Below, piece after piece: positions 51,216-59,938 of a DNA stretch of 64,000 bases (position 1 is the first letter of the stretch; each line of letters begins with the position of its first letter). The position numbers and the translations under genes are program-made. The DNA comes from Bog-159 sp049516155 (GTDB lineage Bacteria; Acidobacteriota; Terriglobia; Bryobacterales; Bryobacteraceae). The stretch lies in NCBI GenBank assembly GCA_049516155.1, contig JBEKTJ010000009.1:1-64000 (forward strand), read 5' to 3'. The notes beneath the pieces are model-generated. The model had not been told where the DNA came from, ran no database searches, and saw only the letters and a list, made by a program, of their open reading frames with translations.

Positions 51216-53564
51216 ATGCGCCCCTTATTGCTTTGCCTGCTCAGCGTTCCCCTCTTGTACAGTCAGTTCGCGGACGACAAGGAAGATCTCAAGAATCCGG
51301 TAGCGGGACAGGCCGAAGCCATTGCAGCCGGCAAGAAATTGTATCTGGAAGGCTGTAGCGGGTGCCATGGACCCACAGCGGAAGGCGGCCGCGGTCCCAA
51401 TCTGGCGCAAGGCGATCAGATCCGCGGCGCCACCAACAGGCGCCTGGTGTCCGTTCTCACCGAGGGCGTGAAGGGATCCGACATGCCGCCGTCCGGGTTG
51501 CCCAACGACAAGGTCTGGCAGGTCGTCGCCTATCTCCGCAATCTGACCGCCGTGGCTTTTGATAGCACGGGCACAGGCGACGTACAGGCGGGCGGGGCAT
51601 TATTCTTCGGTAAGGCGGGCTGCGCAACTTGTCATACGATTCGCGGCCGGGGCGGCTTTCCCGGTCCCGATCTTTCCAACATCGGCCGGGTGCGCTCCTT
51701 CCGGCAATTGCGCGAATCGCTCCTCGATCCGGATGCGCAAATTGCCGACGGTTATGGCGGTGTCACGGTGACGACCAAGTCCGGGCAGACGATCTCCGGC
51801 GTTGCCCGCGACAATACCAATTATGCGATTCAGATTCTGGATGCGCGCGGCGATATCCATCGCCTGCTCAAGTCAGACTTGCGCGAGGTCGTACTGCGCA
51901 AGAATTCACTGATGCCCGCCGATTTCAAGCAGCGGCTGAGTTCCGCGGAAATCGAGGATCTGCTCGCCTTCCTGGGTCGCCAGTCGATTCGAGATGGCGC
52001 CGCGGTTGTCCAACATGTTATGACTTCCCCCTCCACCGGCGCAGGTTACGATTTGGTTCGCGCAGGCGCGGGAGCGGACTGGCTGACTTATGCGGGAGAC
52101 TACGCGGGGCGCCGCCACAGTCCGCTCACCCAGATCACCTCCGCCAACGTGACATCGCTGGCGTCCGCATGGGTCTATCACGTCGACGGCGCCACTCACC
52201 TGGAAGCCACGCCGCTAGTCTACGACGGCATCATGTACGTCGCCAACAGCAACGAAGTACACGCGCTGGACGCGCGCACCGGCCGGCCCATTTGGAAGTA
52301 TCGCGACGAACTGGCGAAACGCAGCGACGTGAACCGGGGCGTCGCCATTCTGGGCGACAGCGTCTTCTTCGTCACCAGCGACGCGCACCTGGTCGCGCTG
52401 AATCGCAAGACGGGCGGCGGCCTGTGGGATCGCGAGTATGCGGATACCACCCGCGGCGCATTCGCCACGCTCGCGCCCATGGCCGTAAAGGATCGCGTGA
52501 TCGTGGGTGTCTCGGGTGGCGACACCGGCGTGCGCGGTTTCCTCGCGGCATTCTCCGCGGCCACAGGCGAGGAGTTATGGCGTTTCTGGACGGTGCCCGC
52601 GAAAGGCGAACCGGGTGCGGAAACCTGGGGCGAACTGGGTCCCGAATGGGGTGGCGCGGCGACCTGGCTCAACGGCACTTACGATCCTGAACTCAACGTG
52701 CTCTATTGGACCACCGGTAATCCGTGGCCCGACTTTTACGGCGGCGCGCGGCGTGGCGCCAATCTCTATTCCGATTCGCTGCTGGCGCTGGACGCCGATA
52801 CGGGCAAGCTGAAATGGTATTTCCAATTCACCCCGCACGACACTCACGATTGGGATGCGCAGGCGTGGCCGGTGCTGCTCGACACGGTGTGGGAAGGCCG
52901 CCCGCGCAAGCTTCTGCTGCATGCGAATCGCAACGGTTACTTTTACGTGCTCGACCGTACTACGGGCGAATTCCTGCGCGCCACGCCTTTCGTCGAACGC
53001 CTGAATTGGGCCAAGGGCATCGACGCCAAAGGCAAGCCCATCGAAAATCCCGGCATGGAGCCTTCGCCGAACGGCACGCGCGTGTGTCCCTCCGTGCGTG
53101 GAGCTACTAACTGGATGTCGCCTTCATATAACCCACTGACAGGCTTACTGTATGTGCCTACGTTGGAACAGTGCGACGTGTACAGCTCATCGGCCAAGAC
53201 GCCGGAGCCGATGAAGAACTTCGCGGGCACCGGCGGCGAATCGATTTCGAAAGAGCCGGGCAAATTCTATCTGCGCGCGCTCGATCCGAAAACGGGCGGC
53301 AAGCGTTGGGAATACCCGATGACCGGGCACGGCGACAGTTGGGCCGGTACGGTTTCCACCGCGGGCGGCCTGGTTTTCTTCGGCGACGACGATGGGCAGT
53401 TCGTGGCCCTGGACGCCGCTACGGGCACGCACCTTTGGCATTACTACTTGGGGCAGACGATCACCGCCTCGCCCATTACGTTTATGGCGGACGGCAAGCA
53501 GTACGTGACCATTGTTGCGGCCACGGACGTCTTCACGTTCGGGTTATTCGATCCCGGTCGATAG
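51216..53564 (+). CDS. Dihaem cytochrome c - PQQ dehydrogenase fusion
   Basis: The 782-residue periplasmic protein begins with a signal peptide (RPLLLCLLSVPLLYSQ). Two cytochrome c domains follow, with haem motifs CSGCH (about residue 47) and CATCH (about 131), the second with a long linker (TISGVARDNTNYAIQILD). Residues about 285-780 are a PQQ-type eight-blade propeller: YDGIMYVANSNEVHALDART, the HDTHDWDAQAWPVLLD active-site segment and repeated W-docking motifs (DPKTGGKRWEYPM, DAATGTHLWHYYLG). Electrons would pass from the alcohol- or sugar-oxidising centre to the haems. Haem domains before rather than after the propeller is less common. It lies seven bases after the carbamoyltransferase. 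Confidence 0.92.
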   Translation: MRPLLLCLLSVPLLYSQFADDKEDLKNPVAGQAEAIAAGKKLYLEGCSGCHGPTAEGGRGPNLAQGDQIRGATNRRLVSVLTEGVKGSDMPPSGLPNDKVWQVVAYLRNLTAVAFDSTGTGDVQAGGALFFGKAGCATCHTIRGRGGFPGPDLSNIGRVRSFRQLRESLLDPDAQIADGYGGVTVTTKSGQTISGVARDNTNYAIQILDARGDIHRLLKSDLREVVLRKNSLMPADFKQRLSSAEIEDLLAFLGRQSIRDGAAVVQHVMTSPSTGAGYDLVRAGAGADWLTYAGDYAGRRHSPLTQITSANVTSLASAWVYHVDGATHLEATPLVYDGIMYVANSNEVHALDARTGRPIWKYRDELAKRSDVNRGVAILGDSVFFVTSDAHLVALNRKTGGGLWDREYADTTRGAFATLAPMAVKDRVIVGVSGGDTGVRGFLAAFSAATGEELWRFWTVPAKGEPGAETWGELGPEWGGAATWLNGTYDPELNVLYWTTGNPWPDFYGGARRGANLYSDSLLALDADTGKLKWYFQFTPHDTHDWDAQAWPVLLDTVWEGRPRKLLLHANRNGYFYVLDRTTGEFLRATPFVERLNWAKGIDAKGKPIENPGMEPSPNGTRVCPSVRGATNWMSPSYNPLTGLLYVPTLEQCDVYSSSAKTPEPMKNFAGTGGESISKEPGKFYLRALDPKTGGKRWEYPMTGHGDSWAGTVSTAGGLVFFGDDDGQFVALDAATGTHLWHYYLGQTITASPITFMADGKQYVTIVAATDVFTFGLFDPGR

Positions 53565-53578
53565 CGATTAGTCTCAAA

Positions 53579-53671
53579 CCCCACGCCGGGGATGTGGGGC
53601 AACCTCTTGGGCAAGCCCGCTCTCCAGCGAGTCCGGCCGGCTGAAAGCCGGCTGCGGGCAAGATTGCCCGC
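53579..53671. repeat. Three-hairpin intergenic element
   Basis: Three perfect inverted repeats lie in a row: CCCCAC/GTGGGG (53579-53599), GCCGGCT/AGCCGGC (53636-53652, loop GAA) and GCGGGCAA/TTGCCCGC (53654-53671, two-base loop). No T-run follows. It may act as an mRNA end or belong to a family of GC-rich intergenic repeats. TATAAT at 53760-53765 could be the -10 box of the following gene. Confidence 0.6.
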
Positions 53672-53790
53672 CCTCCAGATGCGGGTTAGGTAGCTACGGC
53701 TACGCTGGCCGAAGATCCAGCGAACGCCCCGTGTAACGTCCGTTTAACGGCTGCCCTGCTATAATCGGGTGATTTCGACTCAAGGAAGCC

Positions 53791-56343
53791 GTGTCCACCC
53801 ACAACGCCGTACAGCCGGATGCCGTACGCTCTCAACTCAACCGCATTTTGCAGTCTTCGGGCTTCGCCGATAGCCCCCGGCTGAGCAGGCTCCTGCGCTA
53901 TCTGGTGCAGCAGAAGCTGGAAGGCAAGGCGGACGGAATCAAAGAGTATTCGGTTGGCCTGGAGGTCTTCGACCGGCCTTTCTCGTTCGATCCCAGGACC
54001 GACTCGATAGTACGGGCCTCGGCGCGCAAGCTACGCGCCAAACTGGGGGAGTACTACCAAAACGGCGGCTCATCCGATCCGGTCGTTATCGATGTCCCAA
54101 AGGGCGGTTATGTGCCCAAATTCCAGGCCGCGCCGCGCACTATCAAGCGCCGGATCTTGCCAGCGGCGACCGCTGCTGCGCTGATCCTGGCCGCGCTGAA
54201 TGCTTTGGGCTGGCGTAGCGCCGTGCGCGATGCGCATCCCTCAGTCGCGGTGCTCGACGTGGGGAACGCTTCCGGAAACGACAACGACGCGTGGCTCTCC
54301 ACGGCGTTGGCCGAGACGATCACGGAAGACCTTTCGGCCAATGAAGGACTGCAAACGGTGTCTACCGAACAAGTCGCGCAATTACGGCGGGATCTGGCGC
54401 CCGCGGGGATGCGAACGCAGATCCAGCAGCGCGGACCGGAATTGCACGATCGCTTGGGCGCGAAATACGCGGTGCTGGCGGATTTCCACGTAACCGGAGG
54501 AAATGGCGTTCCGGAGCTGCGTGTGGATACCCGGTTGGAGCGTCTGCGGGACGGCAGAATCGTGCTGCAGTCCTCCGACCGAGGCAGCGAAACGCAACTC
54601 TATACCCTCAGTGCGCACATCGCCCGCAAAATCCGGCTGGCGCTGGGCGTGCCGCGCGCGGAATCGGCGGTGCGCAACGGTCCCGACCGGGAATCCATGC
54701 GGCTCTATGCGGAGGCCGTCCTGAGGTTGCGGGATTCAGATCCTTTGGCTGCCCGCGGCTTACTCGAAAAGTCCGCCGGCGCCGACCCATCCAACTTTCT
54801 GGCACGCTCTCTGCTCGCGGACACATACGTCACGCTGGGCATGGAAGCGCAGGCCAAGATCGAAGCGCAGGCTGCTCTGGCATTGGCTCCGCCGCTGCCG
54901 CCTGTGGAACGGCTGGCGCTGGAGGCCCGCTGCTACAGCGCCATGCGGGACTATCCTGCCGCGATTCGCTCCTACCAGACGCTTTGGCGCATCTCGCCCG
55001 AAGTCCTGGAGTACGGCTTCAACGCCGCCGACCTGCAGGAGAAATCCGGAAGGGACGCGGATGCTTCGCAAACTTTGCAGGCGCTGCGGAAAATGCACCC
55101 ATCGCCGGCGGATGAAGCGCGCATCGATTTCGCCGAATCGAGTCTCCGGGCCAGGGCCGGCGAGTTTCAAAAAGCCCTGGCGCTGGCCCGCCGGTGCGAG
55201 CGGACGGCCGGCCGCTTGGATGCGCGCTACTTGTATGCCCGCGCGCGCCTCCGCGAAGGCGGGTTGCTCATGAACCTGGTAATGCCGGGCGCGCGGGCGG
55301 CGTTGGACGAGGGCTTGGCGATATGCCGCGCGCAGGGGTACCGCTTTTGCGAGATGAACGCGCTGCGCCAGGAAGGAAACCTTTTTCTTCCGGTCGACCC
55401 CCAGCGCGCCACGGAACTTTATGCGCAAGGCGCGGCCATTGCCCGCCAAATGGGCAATCGCCGCGGGCTGGTGGAATTGCTCCGCGGAATGGCCGCAGTC
55501 GCCGACCGTCAACTGCTGGACAAGGAAGCCGAGCAGCGCGACCGCGAGGTGATGCAGGTGATTCAAGACGAAAAAGTATCCGACAAGGCCGGGTATGTGG
55601 ATCTAGCGGAATTGCTGGTGGCCGAAGGCAGGCTGGACGATGCGGAGCGTTTTCTACGCCAGACGGGTCGCGCCTCCGGAGAGGGCTTCGCCTGGAACCT
55701 GTGCATGGCCTCTCTGCAACGGGCGCGTGGCGAATACAGCTCCGCCGCCCGCCGTGTTGAAGCGCAAGTCGAGATCGCACGCAAAACAGACGACCGCTTC
55801 GCCGCCGGCTTGGCGTTGGCCGAGGCTTTCCGCGTGCATCTCGATCAAGGCGATTTGCGCCGTGCCGCCGCGGATGCGCGGGAATTGGAGAAGGTTAGGC
55901 CCTTTGACGCCAGAGCCCCCTATCTCCGGGCTGAGCTGGCCCTGCTGCAGGGAAAGTGGGAGGAGGCGGAGAGTCAGGCGGACGAGGCCAACCGGCAACT
56001 GCGGCGCGTCCAGGAGGTTGACCGGCCCCTGGAAGCCGCAGTGGCCGTCGTGCGGGCTGAAGCCCTAACCGAGGCCCGTCATGCCGCGGAGGCGCTGCGC
56101 GTGCTGGATGAAATCGCACCTGTGCTCGATGGTTCCCGGCGCGCGCCTCTACAACTCCGGGCGCGCATTTGCCGGCTGCGGGCACAGGCTTTGCTGGGCG
56201 CATGTCCCGGCGGCGCGCAATTCCAGGATCTGCTGGGCGCCGCGCGGAAACTCGGCATTCCCCCACTAGTGCGCGAAACGGAAAGCGTCGGCACGCTCAT
56301 GCGCGTCAGGTGCGGGACGGCCATCTATGCCGCCAGCCGATGA
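53791..56343 (+). CDS. Membrane TPR protein with acidobacterial N-terminal regulatory domain
   Basis: The 850-residue protein starts with GTG. Residues 10-105 match an N-terminal domain common in Acidobacteria (LNRILQSSGFADSPRLSRLL, VGLEVFDRPFSFDPRTDSIV, RASARKLRAKLGEYY, VIDVPKGGYVPKF), with a CadC-like layout before one membrane helix (113-135, ILPAATAAALILAALNALGW). A TolB/FlgO-like domain (about 140-290; VAVLDVGNASG, ALAETITEDLSANEGLQTVS) and TPR-type helical repeats to the end follow. Relatives are often mislabelled adenylate cyclases; I see no cyclase domain. Likely a membrane regulator whose DNA binding, if any, is at the N-terminus. Confidence 0.7.
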   Translation: MSTHNAVQPDAVRSQLNRILQSSGFADSPRLSRLLRYLVQQKLEGKADGIKEYSVGLEVFDRPFSFDPRTDSIVRASARKLRAKLGEYYQNGGSSDPVVIDVPKGGYVPKFQAAPRTIKRRILPAATAAALILAALNALGWRSAVRDAHPSVAVLDVGNASGNDNDAWLSTALAETITEDLSANEGLQTVSTEQVAQLRRDLAPAGMRTQIQQRGPELHDRLGAKYAVLADFHVTGGNGVPELRVDTRLERLRDGRIVLQSSDRGSETQLYTLSAHIARKIRLALGVPRAESAVRNGPDRESMRLYAEAVLRLRDSDPLAARGLLEKSAGADPSNFLARSLLADTYVTLGMEAQAKIEAQAALALAPPLPPVERLALEARCYSAMRDYPAAIRSYQTLWRISPEVLEYGFNAADLQEKSGRDADASQTLQALRKMHPSPADEARIDFAESSLRARAGEFQKALALARRCERTAGRLDARYLYARARLREGGLLMNLVMPGARAALDEGLAICRAQGYRFCEMNALRQEGNLFLPVDPQRATELYAQGAAIARQMGNRRGLVELLRGMAAVADRQLLDKEAEQRDREVMQVIQDEKVSDKAGYVDLAELLVAEGRLDDAERFLRQTGRASGEGFAWNLCMASLQRARGEYSSAARRVEAQVEIARKTDDRFAAGLALAEAFRVHLDQGDLRRAAADARELEKVRPFDARAPYLRAELALLQGKWEEAESQADEANRQLRRVQEVDRPLEAAVAVVRAEALTEARHAAEALRVLDEIAPVLDGSRRAPLQLRARICRLRAQALLGACPGGAQFQDLLGAARKLGIPPLVRETESVGTLMRVRCGTAIYAASR

Positions 56344-56466
56344 TTCGCGCCGTCTTGCTGGCCATAGCGCGCCTTTGGTTTCGCATAGGCCCCCCCCGGG
56401 GGTGCGCGACATAGAAATGGAGGTTCGCCAGCGCTATATGAGCCGCTGGATTGCAGTGTCCCAGCG

Positions 56467-56579
56467 CTATCTGCGTTTATCGGCGTTCATCTGCGGCCAT
56501 ATCCGGTTTTGATTGGCGCGTAAGTTAAGGCTCGGAAAAGCATATCTGGCCGCCGATGAACGCCGATAAACGCAGATAG
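56467..56579. repeat. Long imperfect inverted repeat
   Basis: Arms of 36 and 38 bases (56467-56502 and 56542-56579) are almost exact reverse complements, separated by 39 bases. The arm begins CTATCTGCGTTTATCGGCG. This sequence type is a dispersed repeat in many soil-bacterial genomes. It forms a strong hairpin downstream of the TPR gene and upstream of the aldo/keto reductase. Apart from it, 56344-56654 holds nothing I can identify. Confidence 0.85.
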
Positions 56580-56654
56580 GACTAAGCAAGACCACAGCTC
56601 GCCCCCCGGACACCGGCCCGCTTCCAGTGCTAAAGTGTCATTCAGGAGGGATGC

Positions 56655-57545
56655 ATGGCTGAATTCACCAGACGCGACTTTATGAGGACGGGCGTAGCTG
56701 CCTCGGTGTTGTCCACAACGGGCAGCTTGGCGCTAGCGAAACGCAAACGGTCGGCCACCGACTGGGTGACCCTCGGAAAATCGAAAGTGAAAGTGACCCG
56801 TCTCGCCTTCGGCACCGGCACTACCAGCGGGCGCGCGCAACGTGAACTGGGGCAGGAGGGATTCACCAGCCTGGTGCGCTACGCTTACGACCACGGCATC
56901 CGCTTCTTTGAAACAGCCGAGAGCTACCATGGCATGCCGGAGATGCTGGCGATCGCGCTCAAAGGTCTGCCGCGCGACAGCTACCGCCTGATGACCAAGT
57001 ACAGCACGCCTGCCTCCGGCGATCCCTCGCCCAAGATCGATCAATTCCGCAGGCAACTGAACAGCGAATACATCGACATCCTGCTATTGCACTGCCTGCG
57101 GCCACCCACCTGGGCCACCGATTATGAGAGCCTGCGGGATGGCTTCTCGCTAGCCCAGCAGAAGGGCATCATCGCGGCGCACGGCGCCTCAATCCACGGG
57201 CTGCCGGCGCTGCGCACCATTCCCGGAAACCAATGGCTGCAAATCGCCATGATCCGGATGAACCACAACGGCACCCGAATGGACACGCCCGATATGCGCG
57301 ACGTGGACAAGCTGGGCGATGTCGGAGAGGTAGTGGCGCACACCCAGGCGGTCCACAAACAAGGTATGGGGGTGATCAGTATGAAGCTGGTCGGGGAAGG
57401 CCGTTTCACCAAAGCGGAAGATCGGGACGCCTCCATGAAGTTCGCCATGAACCTGGGCTGCGTCGATGCGGTGACCATCGGGTTCACGAATACCGCGCAG
57501 ATCGACGAAGCCATCGAGCGCATGAACCGCGTGATGAATGTTTGA
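56655..57545 (+). CDS. Tat-exported aldo/keto reductase
   Basis: The 296-residue protein begins with a twin-arginine signal (FTRRDFMRTGVAASVLSTTG). The barrel then shows KVTRLAFGTGTTSGRA, YDHGIRFFETAESYHGM with the catalytic Tyr, Lys in YRLMTKYST and His in DILLLHCLRPP. The tetrad Asp, normally in FDTAxxY, is Glu here (FETAESY). It would reduce or oxidise sugars or carbonyls with NADPH; export by Tat implies folding with cofactor. GGAGGG lies before the ATG. Substrate unknown. Confidence 0.88.
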   Translation: MAEFTRRDFMRTGVAASVLSTTGSLALAKRKRSATDWVTLGKSKVKVTRLAFGTGTTSGRAQRELGQEGFTSLVRYAYDHGIRFFETAESYHGMPEMLAIALKGLPRDSYRLMTKYSTPASGDPSPKIDQFRRQLNSEYIDILLLHCLRPPTWATDYESLRDGFSLAQQKGIIAAHGASIHGLPALRTIPGNQWLQIAMIRMNHNGTRMDTPDMRDVDKLGDVGEVVAHTQAVHKQGMGVISMKLVGEGRFTKAEDRDASMKFAMNLGCVDAVTIGFTNTAQIDEAIERMNRVMNV

Positions 57546-57568
57546 CGCCGCGCCCGCCGAGCGCGCGT

Positions 57569-57802
57569 TTACCGCGTTATTTTGACCGCCACCGGATTCA
57601 ACTCGTAGCCGTCCGCCTTGGCGTCTTCGACGGCCAGCGAGATCAATACCGCGTCGCTGGTCCCACGTTGCGCATCCGGATGGTGATACTTAATCACTTC
57701 CTCCCCCACATGCAGATGCACCGCCCAGCCTTTGTGCTTCTTGTCCTGATCCTGCCATACAACTTCCGCGCTCCCTGCCGGAGCTAATTGCGCTGCTGGC
57801 AT
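57569..57802 (-). CDS. Hypothetical small protein, 77 residues
   Basis: The frame has a good GGGAGG about ten bases before the ATG at 57802. The product is soluble, with AGSAEVVWQDQDKKHKGWAV, HLHVGEEVIKYHHPDAQRG and AVEDAKADGYELNPVAVKIT; two His-rich spots may bind metal. No family is recognised. It ends 24 bases from the convergent aldo/keto reductase stop. Confidence 0.6.
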   Translation of the reverse strand: MPAAQLAPAGSAEVVWQDQDKKHKGWAVHLHVGEEVIKYHHPDAQRGTSDAVLISLAVEDAKADGYELNPVAVKITR

Positions 57803-57866
57803 AATTGCGTCGCCTCCCGACAGTTTGAAAAGTATCAGACTGGAAGGAGTGAGTCAATCCCCCGGC

Positions 57867-58511
57867 ATGCGGTTTGTGGATGCGAGCGACCGTTCGCTGC
57901 TGCTGGTCTTCGGCGACCGGATCTCGCCGGATGCGCACCGCGATGTGCTGCGCCTTACGCCCTTGTTGCGATCCGCGCGGGGGGTGACGAACGTGCATCC
58001 GGCATACGCTTCAATTCTGATCGATTTCGATCCGCGGACGATTCGCCATGCGGAGGTGGAGCGCAACGCGGCGGAGCTTTTCGCGCAAGCGACTGCGGCG
58101 CCGTTGCCCGAGGCGCGCACAGTCGAGATACCCGTGGATTACGGTGGCGAGTCGGGCCCGGATCTGGATGCCGTGGCGATGCTGACCGGCCACACGCCGG
58201 ATGAAGTCGTGGCGCTGCATTCCAGCGCGGAATATCTGGTCTACTTCCTGGGATTCTCGCCAGGATTTCCGTACCTGGGAGGGTTGCCGGAATCCATCGC
58301 AGCACCGCGTCTGGAAACCCCGCGCAGACGTGTGCCCGCGGGCAGCGTGGCGATCGGCGGGCGGCAGACGGGCGTGTATCCAGTGGCTTCGCCCGGCGGA
58401 TGGCGCATCATCGGACGCACACCCTTGCGCCTGTTCGATCCCCACGCGGATCCGCCTGTCTTGTTGCAGATGGGCGATTATGTAAGATTCGTGGTGAAAA
58501 GTTGCATCTGA
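57867..58511 (+). CDS. pxpB: 5-Oxoprolinase subunit PxpB
   Basis: The protein (214 residues from 57867) is KipI/PxpB: DRSLLLVFGDRISPDAHRDV, GVTNVHPAYASILIDFDP, YLVYFLGFSPGFPYLGGLPE, RRRVPAGSVAIGGRQTGVYP and GGWRIIGRTPLRLFDP. With PxpA and PxpC it opens 5-oxoproline to glutamate using ATP. A TTG at 57825 would add 14 residues and GTG at 57849 six; the ATG at 57867 fits the family start best. It overlaps pxpC by about ten bases. Confidence 0.9.
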   Translation: MRFVDASDRSLLLVFGDRISPDAHRDVLRLTPLLRSARGVTNVHPAYASILIDFDPRTIRHAEVERNAAELFAQATAAPLPEARTVEIPVDYGGESGPDLDAVAMLTGHTPDEVVALHSSAEYLVYFLGFSPGFPYLGGLPESIAAPRLETPRRRVPAGSVAIGGRQTGVYPVASPGGWRIIGRTPLRLFDPHADPPVLLQMGDYVRFVVKSCI

Positions 58512-59392
58512 ATCGGCTCCGCGTCGTCTCGCCGGGTCTGTTGACCACGGTACAGGATCTGGGACGCCCCGGTTACGCGCATCTGGGCATATCCGCATCG
58601 GGGGCGGCGGATGCGCTCTCGCTACGCGCGGGCAACCTGTTGGTGGGGAACGCGGAAGGCGCGGCGGCGCTCGAAATGACAATGGCCGGAGGCACATTCG
58701 AGTTTGAGTCTCGAGCCGTGGTCGCGCTTACCGGGGCTGATTTTGAGGCGAGCATTCCCATGTGGACAGCGGTCGAAGTGAAACCTGGAGAGCAAGTGCG
58801 CTGCGGCCACGCCAGATCGGGAGCGCGCTGCTACCTGTGCGTCAACGGCGGAATCGAAATCCCGCTGGTGCTGGGCAGTGCTTCGACGCATCTCTTGACG
58901 GGCCTAGGTGGCCTGGAAGGCCGCGCCCTGAAGCGAGGCGATGTGCTGGCTTGTGGCGCACGCACTCTGCGTGCCGCGGCCCCACTCGTGGGGACGCCAC
59001 CCGCCGACCGAGGTTCACCGCGCATTATCCGAGTCACCTCCCCAGCCAGCGCCGAAGCCCTATGCGGCCCCACCTGGGAAGTACACCCGGATTCCGACCG
59101 CATGGGTCTCCGCCTGCGCGGGCCAACGCTTCACGGTCACACCGGCCACATGATCACTGAAGGCGTACCGCTGGGCGCGGTCCAAGTGCCGCCCGACGGG
59201 CAGCCCATCATCCTGTTCGTAGAGCACCAAACCACCGGCGGCTACCCCAAAATCGCCAACGTGATCTCGGCCGACTTTCACGCGGTCGGGCAACTCCGCC
59301 CGCGCGATCGGGTGCGTTTCGAGCGGGTTTCCATGGACGCGGCGCTCGCGCTCCTCGATGCCCAAGAGGACTGGCTCCGTTCCCGCATGTAG
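58502..59392 (+). CDS. pxpC: 5-Oxoprolinase subunit PxpC
   Basis: The 296-residue KipA/PxpC protein starts with TTG at 58502. Landmarks: VVSPGLLTTVQDLGRPGYAH, GISASGAADALSLRAGNLLV, CYLCVNGGIEIPLVLGSAST, LTGLGGLEGRALKRGD, DRMGLRLRGP and TEGVPLGAVQVPPDGQPIIL with GGYPKIANVI. It forms the catalytic complex with PxpB. The third subunit PxpA (LamB/YcsF) is not encoded in the window; no candidate lies on either side. Confidence 0.92.
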   Translation: MHLNRLRVVSPGLLTTVQDLGRPGYAHLGISASGAADALSLRAGNLLVGNAEGAAALEMTMAGGTFEFESRAVVALTGADFEASIPMWTAVEVKPGEQVRCGHARSGARCYLCVNGGIEIPLVLGSASTHLLTGLGGLEGRALKRGDVLACGARTLRAAAPLVGTPPADRGSPRIIRVTSPASAEALCGPTWEVHPDSDRMGLRLRGPTLHGHTGHMITEGVPLGAVQVPPDGQPIILFVEHQTTGGYPKIANVISADFHAVGQLRPRDRVRFERVSMDAALALLDAQEDWLRSRM

Positions 59393-59431
59393 CTCCACCC
59401 TCGCGTGCGTGTTTATGGTAGAGTTTCGGAT

Positions 59432-59938
59432 ATGAGAATCCTTCTCGTAGCGTTGCTCGCCACGACGAGCGCATTTGCCCAAAAAGTCTTCGTCGAATTC
59501 GACCCGGGTGCCAATTTCGCCAAATATCATACGTTCGCGATCCGCGACGGCTGGTTGAACAGCCGCAACCCCCAACTGAATAGCGAACTGGTGAAGAAGC
59601 GCATAGAAGCCGACATCGCACGCGACCTCACCGCCCGGCGCCTGGTCCCGGTTGCCGGCCCAGGTCCGGCCGACCTCGAGGTGCAATATACGTTCGGCGC
59701 GGCCCGTGAAGTGAGGCCGGAAGCTTATCCCGCCGGATGGCGCGGCTGGGGCACGGTGGTCGTGCGGGTGCCTTACGCCGAGGGAACCTTGGTTGTCGAT
59801 CTGCGCGACCCCGCCACGCATTCCCTGGTCTGGCGCGCGCGCGCCACCGTGGACAAGAGCAACGCCCAGAAGATCGAGGGCAAAATCGACGATATGGTTG
59901 GGAAGTCGTTGAAGAAATATCCGCCAAAGGTGAAGTGA
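59432..59938 (+). CDS. DUF4136 envelope protein
   Basis: The 168-residue protein has a signal peptide (MRILLVALLATTSAFAQ) and the DUF4136 pattern: FVEFDPGANFAKYHTFAIRD, VKKRIEADIARDLTARRLVP, ADLEVQYTFGA and GTLVVDLRDPATHSLVWRAR with the final IDDMVGKSLKKYPPK. The signal cleavage site has no lipobox Cys, so it is probably soluble in the periplasm. Function of the family is unknown. Confidence 0.9.
   Translation: MRILLVALLATTSAFAQKVFVEFDPGANFAKYHTFAIRDGWLNSRNPQLNSELVKKRIEADIARDLTARRLVPVAGPGPADLEVQYTFGAAREVRPEAYPAGWRGWGTVVVRVPYAEGTLVVDLRDPATHSLVWRARATVDKSNAQKIEGKIDDMVGKSLKKYPPKVK

Noticed and set aside
49607..53564. A natural-product cluster around the carbamoyltransferase
   Set aside because: No polyketide, peptide, terpene or glycosyltransferase genes are near; neighbours are tRNA synthetases and a quinoprotein.
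53791..56343. Adenylate cyclase, as relatives are often labelled
   Set aside because: No class III cyclase catalytic domain is present; the protein is N-terminal domain, membrane helix, TolB-like part and TPR repeats.
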